64,000 bases of DNA from JACMQX01 sp044225675 (GTDB taxonomy: Bacteria > Pseudomonadota > Gammaproteobacteria > Burkholderiales > Burkholderiaceae_C): positions 1 through 64,000 of the forward strand of contig JBGAIH010000006.1 of NCBI GenBank assembly GCA_044225675.1, given 5' to 3'. Positions 1-8,004 of this stretch are shown piece after piece. The notes below the pieces were generated by a model. That model was not told the origin of the DNA and did no database searches. It saw only the letters and a list, made by a program, of their open reading frames with translations. A program made the position numbers and the translations under genes. The first letter of the stretch is position 1. Each line of letters opens with the position of its first letter.

Positions 1-1526
1 CCCCAGCCCGCCGGCAGCGTGTCTACGAAGCTGCCTCCGCTGAGCGCGTTCGGGCCCGCGTTGCCGATCACGAAGCTGAACGTCGTCGCCGATCCCGCCG
101 ACACCGTGCCCGCCGCCGCCAGCTTGGCCACCGTCAGGCTGACGGCCGGCACGACAGGTAACACCAGAGTCGTTGTGTTGTTGCCGGGCACCGGATCCGC
201 AACGGTGCTCGTCCCAGTCACAGTGTCGGTGACACTGCCGCCGGTTGCCGTTACCGTGGCGACAATTCGAACCGATAGAGTTGCATTCACCGCCAAGCTG
301 GCCACGGTCACGTTAACCGTCAACCCTGCCGGAGAAACCGTCCCCCCATCGAGCGGCGTGATACTCACAAGCGAGTGGCCAGCACTCAGAACGTCTGTCA
401 GCGTGACATTCTGCGCAACACTGGGGCCCAGATTGACCAATGTCACGGTGTAACCCACGGTACTGCCGGCTGTACCCTGGACAGATGAGGCCACTTTAGA
501 CACCCGCAGATCGGCACTGGGCGAGACCACAACTGAAACCGTCCCCACGCTCGTTCCATTGATGGTGGTTCCAACAGGCGGAGCGAGAGTAACCGTATTG
601 ACAAGCGTCCCCGTTGACGCCCCCGACGTGACCTGCACTGTGACGGTGACCGCTCCGCCCGACGGGATCGTCACAGAACCCTGAACGGTTGTTCCGCCAA
701 TGCTGAAGCTGCCAGTGGTCGCGCCACCGCTGACTTGGCTGCCAACCAGTGTGGCAGTACCGAATCCTGCGGGAAGCGTGTCGACAAAGCTGGCGCCGGT
801 CAAAGCAGATGGGCCGGAATTGCCAAGAACAAAACTGAAAGTTGTGGTTCCACCAGACAGGACACTGCTGGTGCCGACGAGTTTAGAAACGCTGACGTTG
901 GCCAACGGCGAGACACTCAGGGTCGCACTGGCCGAGTTCGAGCTAGCTCCAACAAGCGTGGTGAGAGAACCTGCGGGCACGGTGTTTGTCACCGTTCCGG
1001 TCAACGTGCTCGTCACGACCGATGAAACCACACATGATGAGTTGGGGGGGATCACCGTGCCGACCGGCAGCGTCAGGCTCCCGCCCCCCACGGTCACAAC
1101 CGGAGCACCAGAAACACAGGTTGTCGAAGCCGTCGACGTGTAGTTCACTACACCCGTCGGGTAGACGTCGGTGAAGGCCGTCGACAAGGTTGCGGAAGTC
1201 AAGGCATGCGTATTGGTCAACGTGATTGTCAGCAACGACGTCCCACCAGCAAGAATGCTGGTGGGAGAAAATGACTTGGTCACCGTCGGTGGGGATGGCG
1301 TAACAGTATCGGTATCGGTGGCAGAGCACACACCCGCCGTCGCCGCGCACGAAGGATTGGTATTTGAGACGCTAACAGGGGGCGTAATCGTCGCAACGTT
1401 GGAGACTTGGGTCTGAGCCAACGCGACAGGCGCCCCCAGGGCGAATGCGCCGAAAACCAATACTCCTGCGACCCATCGTCGCAAAAGTATCCATAGATTT
1501 CGGCCCAACTGGAACGCCACCAACAC
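1..1526 (-). CDS. Secreted DUF11-type repeat protein (3' end outside window)
   Basis: The minus-strand frame is open from about 1526 to the window edge. It starts with a signal peptide: a basic stretch, a hydrophobic core (VAGVLVFGAFALGAPVALA) and likely cleavage after ALA, before QTQVSN. The rest is Thr/Val/Ser/Gly-rich beta-sandwich sequence with typical DUF11 phrases such as LTNTHALTSATL and NLGPSVAQNVTLTDVL. A motif of the type FSFV-GN-GP-AL-FVDTLPAG occurs near 770-870 and again at 1-110, so one repeat is about 255 residues. No catalytic domain is seen. The family is usually an exported surface or adhesin-like protein. The start is uncertain: GTG at 1526 is chosen because it lies just before the signal peptide, but there is no clear ribosome site and the frame stays open upstream. 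Confidence 0.75.
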   Translation of the reverse strand, partial: MLVAFQLGRNLWILLRRWVAGVLVFGAFALGAPVALAQTQVSNVATITPPVSVSNTNPSCAATAGVCSATDTDTVTPSPPTVTKSFSPTSILAGGTSLLTITLTNTHALTSATLSTAFTDVYPTGVVNYTSTASTTCVSGAPVVTVGGGSLTLPVGTVIPPNSSCVVSSVVTSTLTGTVTNTVPAGSLTTLVGASSNSASATLSVSPLANVSVSKLVGTSSVLSGGTTTFSFVLGNSGPSALTGASFVDTLPAGFGTATLVGSQVSGGATTGSFSIGGTTVQGSVTIPSGGAVTVTVQVTSGASTGTLVNTVTLAPPVGTTINGTSVGTVSVVVSPSADLRVSKVASSVQGTAGSTVGYTVTLVNLGPSVAQNVTLTDVLSAGHSLVSITPLDGGTVSPAGLTVNVTVASLAVNATLSVRIVATVTATGGSVTDTVTGTSTVADPVPGNNTTTLVLPVVPAVSLTVAKLAAAGTVSAGSATTFSFVIGNAGPNALSGGSFVDTLPAGW

Positions 1527-2029
1527 CTCAATCAAAAGTTTCAGCCCCAAAAGCTCGCGCGAAGCGAGCTTTGGCGCGAGTTGCCAAGTAAGCAAGTCTA
1601 AGGAAGCGCGAGTTTTTGTAACAGGACATTCCACAAAAAAGCAGGTAACAAACACGGAACTGTGGAGAAAATCACACGCACCTGGAGATGTCTAGCGGTT
1701 TGAAATGAATCAGAGGTAAGTATTTGATTTATTGTAACTTTTTATACGTGACAAGCCGCCGGTCAGATTCAACAAGGTCTAGGAAAGTCGCGCAGTACTG
1801 GCCCTGCGCCGCGTGTTTGCATTCGTTACTTTTGTTTCATGTGCACACAAATGCGCCCAAATGAAACGCGCTGGCCATTGAATTAATAATTAATTGGTAT
1901 ATTCTTTGTTGAAAGCTCAATGTCGCCTTTACTCATTTCTCGATACGATTGAGAGGCGCCATCAACTCAAGGAGTCTCAAGCTTCCACGAAACCCATGTG
2001 GAGGCAGCGCGGCGGGCCATACATGCGGG
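1527..2029. other. Non-coding gap, AT-richer, with small inverted repeats
   Basis: No convincing gene is seen here. Base composition is clearly more AT-rich than the rest of the window, especially around 1880-1905 (ATTAAT-A-ATTAAT, nearly symmetric). A weak minus-strand promoter for the DUF11 gene could be TTGTCA, 17 bp, TAAATC, within about 1717-1752. A short inverted pair CTCAAT/ATTGAG also lies near 1917-1952. Function is unknown. The gap may be partly DNA left by transfer, as it borders a decayed IS element. Confidence 0.4.
1834..1867. repeat. Inverted repeat GTTTCAT...ATGAAAC
   Basis: Perfect 7-bp arms at 1834-1840 and 1861-1867 enclose 20 bp. There is no T-run on either side, so it is not a terminator. 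It could be a regulator site for the DUF11 gene or a chance repeat. Confidence 0.35.
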
Positions 2030-2102
2030 CACGGTGAAGTCTGACCCGCCCACACCAGCCATACCAGTCTGAAGTTAGTGAAGTCCGTCAACCACCAGGA
2101 GA

Positions 2103-2975
2103 GTGACGAACATCAAGAAGATCAGATTCAGCGAGGAACAGATCATCGGGTTCCTCAAACAGGCCGAGGCCGGCTTTCCAATCAAGGAACTGTGCCGCAA
2201 TGGCGGTTTCAGCGACGCGACGTTTTGCATGTGGCGCGCCAAGTTCGGCGGCATGCGGGTGTCCGAAGCCCAGCGCCTGCGTAAGCTCGAATTGGGAGAA
2301 CGCCAAGCTCATGCGGCTGTTGGCCGAAGCGCACCTGGACATGAACGCGCCCAAGAGCGTTCTGGGGGTAATGCGCTAGCCCCACAGGTCAGGCGCGCGG
2401 CGAACCGGATCACGGCCAGCGAACACCATCTGTCCAAGCACCGCGCGTGCTGTCTTGTGAGGCTCTCACGCGAAAGCTACCGCCATCCGCCGCAGGTCGA
2501 CCAGGCCATGCAGGATCTGCACGACAAGATTGTGCAGATCGCGCGCGAGCGCCAGCGCTTTGGCCACCGGCGCATTCACAACCTGTTGCGCCCTAGTTCC
2601 CGGCGTCAACCACAAGCGCGTATACCGCCTCCACCGGCAAGGCCAACTTGGCTGTGCCGTCGCAAGAAGGGCAAGCGGCCAGTCAACGAGCGTGTGCCGC
2701 TGAAACTCGCTCGCACGGTCAACGAGGTGTGGAGCATGGACTTTGTGAGCGACAGCCTCTCGGGCGGACGGCGCTTGAAATACCTTACGGTGGCCGATGC
2801 CTTCAGCCACAAGAGCGGGACATCGTGGTGGAGTTCGGCATCTTGGGCCAGTACGTGACCCGAGTGTTGGATCGGGCAGCGCTGTTGGACATCCGCAGGC
2901 CGTGCATACCGACAACGACCCGAAGTTCACCAGATTGGTACGTCTACAGAGGGCAGGTCACTCAGCGCATCGGGC
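2103..2975 (+). pseudogene. Decayed IS3-family transposase (OrfA+OrfB remnant)
   Basis: The first 60 residues (IKKIRFSEEQIIGFLKQAEA..., MWRAKFGGM) are the helix-turn-helix OrfA of IS3-family elements. The frame breaks near 2290. The OrfA leucine zipper (ENAKLMRLLAEAHLDM) continues in another frame and ends at a TAG near 2378. OrfB then reappears (RRACRLV-like CCLVRLSRESYR, ERQRFGHRRIHNLL), shifts again near 2590, returns for VNEVWSMDFVSD (first catalytic Asp), and shifts twice more before VHTDNDPKFT (second Asp). The catalytic Glu and C-terminus are missing. At least four frame breaks and the truncation make it inactive. Terminal inverted repeats could not be assigned; TGACCCGCCC near 2041 is a weak candidate for the left end. 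Confidence 0.85.
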
Positions 2976-3041
2976 TCAAGAAGAGATTGGCCGGACGATT
3001 ACGATTCAGCGACATCAGCGCAAACAGTTCATTCAGAAAAG

Positions 3042-3067
3042 AAAAAGCCCTCACGGAGAGGGCTTTT
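3042..3067 (-). terminator. Intrinsic terminator of the rpl-rpoA-tRNA operon
   Basis: Read on the minus strand, AGCCCTC and GAGGGCT arms (3046-3052, 3058-3064) form a 7-bp GC-rich stem with a 5-nt loop. It is followed by a TTTTT tract. It lies 8 bp beyond the CCA end of the tRNA gene and so closes the whole spc-alpha-tRNA transcript. Confidence 0.85.
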
Positions 3068-3074
3068 GCAAAGT

Positions 3075-3151
<77 letters not shown>

Positions 3152-3164
3152 TCTTGATTATAAC

Positions 3165-3563
3165 TTATTCAGCGGCTTTTGCATCACCTGAATTACTAGA
3201 ATCGTCAGGGCGATCAACCAGCTCGACCAGTGCCATCGGAGCATTGTCACCGACGCGAAATCCCATTTTCAAAATGCGCGTGTACCCGCCTGGACGCGTC
3301 TTGTAGCGAGGACCAAGTTCTCCAAAGAGTTTGGTGACGCTATCGCGATCCCTCAACCGGCTGAAAGCCAACCGCCTGTTGGACAACGTACCTTCCTTCG
3401 CCAAAGTAATCATGGGTTCAACAACCCGACGCAATTCCTTGGCTTTGGGTACCGTCGTTTTGATGACTTCATGCTCGATGAGCGAGTTCATCATGTTTCG
3501 GAGCATTGCGAGTCGATGCTCGCTGGTGCGGTTCAGCTTGCGCAGACCTTGTCCGTGACGCAT
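3165..3563 (-). CDS. rplQ: 50S ribosomal protein L17
   Basis: The 132-residue protein begins MRHGQGLRKLNRTSEHR and contains the L17 signature (MLRNMMNSLIEHEVIKTT, PKAKELRRVVEPMI). L17 is a large-subunit protein near the peptide exit tunnel. It is the last protein gene of the alpha operon, 67 bp after rpoA. A purine-rich ribosome site (AAGGAAAGGAAAG) precedes the ATG. The C-terminal tail (DRPDDSSNSGDAKAAE) is an acidic extension beyond the core fold, as in other betaproteobacteria. The initiator tRNA gene follows directly. Confidence 0.97.
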   Translation of the reverse strand: MRHGQGLRKLNRTSEHRLAMLRNMMNSLIEHEVIKTTVPKAKELRRVVEPMITLAKEGTLSNRRLAFSRLRDRDSVTKLFGELGPRYKTRPGGYTRILKMGFRVGDNAPMALVELVDRPDDSSNSGDAKAAE

Positions 3564-3587
3564 GGTGCTTTCCTTTCCTTATATAGA

Positions 3588-3613
3588 CAGGCAGCCGTGT
3601 CAGGTACTGCCTG
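3588..3613 (-). repeat. Intercistronic hairpin rpoA-rplQ
   Basis: Perfect 7-bp arms CAGGCAG and CTGCCTG with a 12-nt loop lie in the gap between rpoA and rplQ. No T-run follows. It is a possible mRNA processing or stability element in the alpha operon. Confidence 0.5.
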
Positions 3614-3630
3614 ATGCACACTCAAATCAA

Positions 3631-4620
3631 TCAGCGCTTGTCCAAGCCCGCCGGCGGCCAGCTCTCAAGCTTCATACCGAGAGTCAATCCACGAGAAGCA
3701 AGGACTTCCTTGATCTCGTTGAGAGACTTTCGCCCAAGATTCGGCGTCTTGAGCAATTCGTTCTCAGTCCGCTGAATCAAATCGCCAATGTAGTAAATGT
3801 TCTCAGCCTTCAAGCAATTCGCAGAGCGGACGGTCAACTCCAACTCATCGACCGGGCGCAGGAGAATCGGATCAAACTGTTGGGAACTACGCGGCGCCGG
3901 TGCGTCGAAAGCGGCAAGCTCGCTTCCTTCCAGTTGCGCAAACACGGCCAACTGTTCAACCAGAATCTTCGCCGACGCCCGAACGGCGTCCTCGGCTGTG
4001 ATCGCGCCGTTCGTCTCGATCTCCACCACCAGCTTGTCTAGGTCCGTACGCTGCTCCACACGGGCACTCTCGACAATGTAACTAACTCGCTTCACTGGCG
4101 AGAATGAAGCATCCAGGACGATACGCCCGATCGACTTAGTCGGCTCGTCCCCATACCGCCGCATGGTTCCGGGAACATACCCACGCCCCTTCTCGACCTT
4201 GATCTGCATATCGATCTTGCCGCCTTGGGACAAGTTGGCAATCACATGATCAGGATTGATGATTTCGACGTCGTGCGGCGTCTGAATGTCCGCTGCGGTC
4301 ACCACACCTTCGCCGTCTTTACGCAGGCTCAGCGTGACTTCGTCGCGATTGTGAAGTTTGAATACCACACCCTTCAGGTTCAAGAGGATGTTGACAACAT
4401 CTTCCTGGACTCCGTCGATCGAAGAATATTCATGAAGAACTCCTGCGATCGTTACTTCCGTCGCCGCGTACCCCACCATAGACGACAGAAGGACGCGCCG
4501 CAGAGCATTGCCCAACGTGTGTCCATAACCGCGCTCGAACGGTTCGAGGGTAACCTTGGCCCGATTGACACCCAGCTGCTCGACATTGATAGCTTTGGGT
4601 TTCAGCAGATTGGTTTGCAT
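3631..4620 (-). CDS. rpoA: DNA-directed RNA polymerase subunit alpha
   Basis: The 329-residue length is normal for the family. The N-terminal domain (about 1-235) carries the dimerisation and assembly motifs GYGHTLGNALRRVLLSSM and the beta/beta' contact region. A linker follows. The C-terminal domain (about 245-325) has the helix-hairpin-helix DNA and activator-binding motif TPNLGRKSLNEIKEVL. The protein nucleates RNA polymerase assembly and contacts UP elements and activators. It sits between rpsD and rplQ as in the standard alpha operon. A strong hairpin in the gap upstream may influence its expression relative to rpsD. Confidence 0.98.
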   Translation of the reverse strand: MQTNLLKPKAINVEQLGVNRAKVTLEPFERGYGHTLGNALRRVLLSSMVGYAATEVTIAGVLHEYSSIDGVQEDVVNILLNLKGVVFKLHNRDEVTLSLRKDGEGVVTAADIQTPHDVEIINPDHVIANLSQGGKIDMQIKVEKGRGYVPGTMRRYGDEPTKSIGRIVLDASFSPVKRVSYIVESARVEQRTDLDKLVVEIETNGAITAEDAVRASAKILVEQLAVFAQLEGSELAAFDAPAPRSSQQFDPILLRPVDELELTVRSANCLKAENIYYIGDLIQRTENELLKTPNLGRKSLNEIKEVLASRGLTLGMKLESWPPAGLDKR

Positions 4621-4675
4621 GCAGAACTTCCTCTCAATACCCCCGGCTCGTTACACCGGTAAGGTTGATGAAGCA

Positions 4676-4703
4676 CCCGAAGCCCAGTGCCCTGGGCTTC
4701 GGG
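4676..4703 (-). repeat. Strong intercistronic hairpin rpsD-rpoA
   Basis: Perfect 11-bp arms CCCGAAGCCCA and TGGGCTTCGGG with a 6-nt loop lie between rpsD and rpoA. There is no T-run on the minus strand, so it is unlikely to end transcription. An RNA stability or processing role in the operon is possible. Confidence 0.6.
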
Positions 4704-4729
4704 AACGAATCGAACGAGTTCAGGCTCGT

Positions 4730-5353
4730 TTAGCGCGAATACAACTCGACGATGAGCGACTCATTGATGTCGGAGCCGAATTCATCGCGATCAGGCACCT
4801 TCTTGAAAATGCCCTCGCCCTTCTCTACGTTGACCTCAACCCAAGCCGGAATGCCAACTTGCTGCGCCAATTGAAGGGCCTCAACCACCCGCGCCTGCTT
4901 CTTCGACTTTTCACGAACAGCGACCACGTCACCAGTCTGAACCAGATACGAAGGAATGTTGACCGGTTGGCCGTTCACCGTGATCGCCTTGTGGGAGACC
5001 AACTGGCGAGCCTCGGCGCGCGTGGAGCCAAAGCCCATGCGATACACAACGTTGTCCAGACGGGACTCGAGCAAGAACAGAAGGTTCGCACCCGTATTGC
5101 CGCGACGGCGGTCCGCCTCCTCAAAGTAGCGTCGGAACTGGCGCTCCAGGACGCCGTACATGCGCTTCACCTTCTGCTTCTCGCGCAACTGCAAGCCAAA
5201 ATCAGACGTACGTGCGCCGGAGGTACGCCCATGTTGCCCGGGCTTGGAGTCGAACTTTGCCTTGTCACTGATGGAGCGACGCGCGCTCTTCAGGAAAAGA
5301 TCCGTGCCTTCACGGCGAGAGAGTTTGGCCTTTGGGCCGAGGTAACGTGCCAC
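4730..5353 (-). CDS. rpsD: 30S ribosomal protein S4
   Basis: The 207-residue protein begins MARYLGPKAKLSRREGTDL and has the S4 core followed by the S4 RNA-binding domain (about 95-160; SRLDNVVYRMGFGSTRAEARQLVSHKAI). S4 starts assembly of the 30S body by binding 16S rRNA, and in enterobacteria it also represses its own operon. It lacks the four-Cys zinc site seen near the N-terminus of some S4 proteins (the C- form). It lies downstream of rpsK across a 132-bp gap holding a terminator-like hairpin, and upstream of rpoA. Confidence 0.98.
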   Translation of the reverse strand: MARYLGPKAKLSRREGTDLFLKSARRSISDKAKFDSKPGQHGRTSGARTSDFGLQLREKQKVKRMYGVLERQFRRYFEEADRRRGNTGANLLFLLESRLDNVVYRMGFGSTRAEARQLVSHKAITVNGQPVNIPSYLVQTGDVVAVREKSKKQARVVEALQLAQQVGIPAWVEVNVEKGEGIFKKVPDRDEFGSDINESLIVELYSR

Positions 5354-5438
5354 TTGAGTTCCTTTTCTTCAACTACCGCAGATTGCCTGCGGGAGCTCTG
5401 GACCAGAGTCCAAAGCGGTGGGCTTGGTTAAGAAATGC

Positions 5439-5473
5439 AAAAAAGCGGCAGGCGCAATACACGCTCACCGCTT
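5439..5473 (-). terminator. Terminator-like attenuator between rpsK and rpsD
   Basis: On the minus strand, AAGCGG (5468-5473) pairs with CCGCTT (5443-5448) across an imperfect 19-nt loop region and runs into TTTTTT (5439-5444). It looks like a weak intrinsic terminator placed inside the operon. Since rpsD, rpoA and rplQ lie beyond it, it would have to be leaky and could tune their level. Confidence 0.5.
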
Positions 5474-5485
5474 CAGAGAAAAGCA

Positions 5486-5890
5486 TCAAATACGGCGGCG
5501 CTTCTGCGGGCGGCAGCCGTTGTGGGGAACGGGGGTCACATCGGCAATCAGATTGATGCGAATCCCGAGAGCAGCCAAGGCGCGAACGGACGACTCACGG
5601 CCGGGTCCCGGCCCCTTGATCTCAACATCGAGATTCTTGATCCCCTGTTCGATCGCAGCGCGCCCCGCAACCTCAGAAGCAACCTGAGCGGCGAAGGGCG
5701 TCGACTTCCTGGAACCCTTGAACCCTTGTCCGCCAGACGACGCCCAGGACAAGGCATTGCCTTGACGGTCGGTGATGGTGATGATCGTGTTGTTGAAGGA
5801 CGCGTGAACGTGCGCGACGCCGTCCGATACATTCTTGCGTACCTTCTTGCGCACACGCTGCGCAGCGTTATTGGCAGGAGCCTTGGCCAT
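5486..5890 (-). CDS. rpsK: 30S ribosomal protein S11
   Basis: The 134-residue protein contains the S11 signatures GVAHVHASFNNTIITITDRQGN, the ASSGGQGFKGSRKSTPFAAQ core and the basic C-terminus (TPVPHNGCRPQKRRRI). S11 lies on the 30S platform near the decoding-site mRNA path. It starts 18 bp after rpsM. The N-terminal leader is Ala/Lys/Arg rich (MAKAPANNAAQRVRKKVRKN), as in other Burkholderiales. Confidence 0.98.
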   Translation of the reverse strand: MAKAPANNAAQRVRKKVRKNVSDGVAHVHASFNNTIITITDRQGNALSWASSGGQGFKGSRKSTPFAAQVASEVAGRAAIEQGIKNLDVEIKGPGPGRESSVRALAALGIRINLIADVTPVPHNGCRPQKRRRI

Positions 5891-5908
5891 ATCAGTTCTC
5901 TTTTCCGA

Positions 5909-6274
5909 TTATTTCTTCAGCGCAGCTGCGGCCTTCCGCGGTCCCTTGCGGGTACGCGCGTTCGTCCGTGTCCGCTGGCCGCGCATGGGCAGACCACGCC
6001 GGTGGCGGAAGCCACGATAGCAGCCGATGTCCATCAGTCGCTTGATGTTCATCGTGGTCTCACGACGCAGGTCACCCTCAATCGTGAACTGTGCGATCTG
6101 ATCGCGAATCTTTTCCAGATCGGCGTCGGTCAGATCCTTGACCTTCTTGGAGTAAGCGATGCCACACGCTTCGCAGATCTTGCGGGCGCGGGTGCGGCCG
6201 ATTCCAAAAATCGCGGTCAAGCCGATTTCCGCATGCTGCTGCGGAGGGATGTTGATACCAGCAATACGTGCCAT
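5909..6274 (-). CDS. rpsM: 30S ribosomal protein S13
   Basis: The 121-residue protein begins MARIAGINIPPQQHAEIGLT and includes the helix-two-turn-helix RNA-binding region (IFGIGRTRARKICEACGI) and the basic tail RTRTNARTRKGPRK. S13 is in the 30S head and contacts the large subunit and P-site tRNA. It opens the alpha operon in enterobacteria; here only 23 bp separate it from rpmJ, so it is read from the same transcript as the spc genes. Confidence 0.98.
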   Translation of the reverse strand: MARIAGINIPPQQHAEIGLTAIFGIGRTRARKICEACGIAYSKKVKDLTDADLEKIRDQIAQFTIEGDLRRETTMNIKRLMDIGCYRGFRHRRGLPMRGQRTRTNARTRKGPRKAAAALKK

Positions 6275-6297
6275 GTTGGTCCTCTAAAACTTTCCTG

Positions 6298-6411
6298 TCA
6301 GCCTTGACGCTGCTTGTGACGCGGATCCGTGCAGATCACGCGCACGATACCCTTGCGACGGATAATCTTGCAGTTGCGGCAGATTTTCTTGACCGAAGCC
6401 GAAACTCTCAT
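6298..6411 (-). CDS. rpmJ: 50S ribosomal protein L36
   Basis: This very small 37-residue gene encodes MRVSASVKKICRNCKIIRRK and continues to DPRHKQRQG. It has the zinc-ribbon ligands of the C+ form: the CxxC pair at residues 11 and 14, Cys27 and His33. L36 is a late-assembling large-subunit protein. It lies between infA (23 bp upstream) and rpsM (23 bp downstream), the expected place at the spc-alpha junction. A zinc-using form here suggests a zinc-free paralogue could exist elsewhere, which cannot be checked in this window. Confidence 0.97.
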   Translation of the reverse strand: MRVSASVKKICRNCKIIRRKGIVRVICTDPRHKQRQG

Positions 6412-6434
6412 TTTTCTCTCCTAAAACTTCACGC

Positions 6435-6653
6435 TCACTTGGCGCGAAACACAATCCGGGCCCGAGACAAATCATAGGGCGTCAACTCAACTGTCACCTT
6501 GTCGCCGGGAAGAATCCGGATGTAATGCATACGCATCTTTCCGGATATGTGCCCTAGCACGACATGTCCATTCTCCAGCTTCACTCGAAATGTCGCGTTA
6601 GGCAAGTTTTCGACGACTTCGCCCTGCATCTGGATGACATCATCCTTCGACAT
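6435..6653 (-). CDS. infA: Translation initiation factor IF-1
   Basis: The 72-residue OB-fold protein has the family sequence (MSKDDVIQMQGEVVENLPNA, ISGKMRMHYIRILPGDKVTV). IF-1 occupies the ribosomal A site during initiation and helps IF-2 and IF-3 select initiator tRNA. It starts 4 bp after the secY stop, so translation is probably coupled. It shares its transcript with the initiator tRNA-fMet gene about 3 kb downstream. Confidence 0.97.
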   Translation of the reverse strand: MSKDDVIQMQGEVVENLPNATFRVKLENGHVVLGHISGKMRMHYIRILPGDKVTVELTPYDLSRARIVFRAK

Positions 6654-6657
6654 GCCA

Positions 6658-7977
6658 TCACGCGCCCGGAGAAGTCTTGAAGTTCGCCTTCTTGAGGAGC
6701 GATTCGTATTGCTGGGACATCATGTAGTTCTGCACTTGCGCCATGAAATCCATGGTGACAACGACGATGATGAGAAGGGAGGTGCCGCCAAAATAAAATG
6801 GGACGTTATATTTCAAAATCAGGAACTCGGGCAGAAGGCAGACGAACGTGATGTAGATCGCCCCCGCCAGTGTCAGCCGCACCAGAATCCGATCAATATA
6901 CTTCGCGGTCTGCTCACCGGGACGAATCCCAGGGATGAATGCCCCGCTCTTCTTCAAGTTATCGGCGGTCTCACGGCTGTTGAAGACCAAGGCCGTGTAG
7001 AAGAAACAGAAGAAGACGATGGCGCTCGCATAAAGCAGCACATAAATGGGTTGACCCGGAGTCAGCATTCCGGCGATGTCTTTCAGCCAGCGCATCGACT
7101 CACCTGCGCTGAACCAGCTAACAACCGTGGCCGGCAACAGGATGATCGACGATGCGAAAATGGGAGGAATCACGCCAGCCATGTTGAGCTTCAAGGGCAG
7201 ATGAGAAGACTGTCCACCGTAAACCTTGTTTCCGACCTGGCGACGGGCATAGTTGACAAGAATCTTCCGCTGACCGCGCTCAACGAAGACCACAAAATAA
7301 GTCACCAGGATCACCACAGCCACGATGATCACAGCGGCAAGAATGTTCATGGCACCGGTCCGCACCAGCTCCAGCAAACCGCCGATTGCATTCGGGAGTC
7401 CTGCAGCGATGCCTGCAAAGATCAGAATGGAGATGCCATTACCCAGCCCACGCTCGGTAATCTGCTCGCCTAACCACATGAGGAACATCGTGCCGGCAGT
7501 CAAGCTCACAACAGCAGTGATGCGAAAACCGAAGCCGGGAGAAATGACCAAGCCGGCCGAACTTTCGAGAGCAACCGCAATACCCAAGGACTGAAAAATT
7601 GCGAGCGCCAGGGTTCCGTAACGCGTGTACTGCGTGATCTTTCGACGCCCCGCTTCGCCCTCTTTCTTGAGCTGCTCGAATGTGGGAACGACATACGTGA
7701 GCAGCTGCATGATGATCGATGCCGAGATGTACGGCATGATCCCCAACGCAAACACCGTGAAACGAGACAGCGCGCCACCCGAGAACATGTTGAACAAGCT
7801 CAGGATGCCACCCTGCTGCCCCTTGAAGAGCTGTTCGAGCTGGGCCGGATCAATTCCGGGCACGGGAATGTGTGCGCCGATCCGATAGACCACCAATGCC
7901 AGCAGCAAAAAAACAAGCCGGCGACGAAGGTCGCCGAACTTGCCGGTCTTTGCGATTTGCGCTGCGTTGGTGGCCAC
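6658..7977 (-). CDS. secY: Protein translocase subunit SecY
   Basis: The 439-residue inner-membrane protein has ten predicted hydrophobic helices. Family motifs are present: the plug-side N-terminus (LRRRLVFLLLALVVYRIGAHIPVPGID), GIMPYISASIIMQLL, the cytosolic loop EQITERGLGNGISILIFAGI, and RPGEQTAKYIDRILVRLTLAG. It forms the SecYEG channel for protein export and membrane insertion. It is located between rplO and infA, its standard place in the spc operon. Confidence 0.98.
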   Translation of the reverse strand: MATNAAQIAKTGKFGDLRRRLVFLLLALVVYRIGAHIPVPGIDPAQLEQLFKGQQGGILSLFNMFSGGALSRFTVFALGIMPYISASIIMQLLTYVVPTFEQLKKEGEAGRRKITQYTRYGTLALAIFQSLGIAVALESSAGLVISPGFGFRITAVVSLTAGTMFLMWLGEQITERGLGNGISILIFAGIAAGLPNAIGGLLELVRTGAMNILAAVIIVAVVILVTYFVVFVERGQRKILVNYARRQVGNKVYGGQSSHLPLKLNMAGVIPPIFASSIILLPATVVSWFSAGESMRWLKDIAGMLTPGQPIYVLLYASAIVFFCFFYTALVFNSRETADNLKKSGAFIPGIRPGEQTAKYIDRILVRLTLAGAIYITFVCLLPEFLILKYNVPFYFGGTSLLIIVVVTMDFMAQVQNYMMSQQYESLLKKANFKTSPGA

Positions 7978-8004
7978 GAATTGGTTCTTTCCGTAGAAAA
8001 ATGA

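Noticed and set aside
19..1416. Plus-strand open frames across the first 1.4 kb
   Set aside because: They are Pro/Thr/Val-rich mirror frames of the minus-strand DUF11 gene, which has a signal peptide and family motifs; the plus frames have neither.
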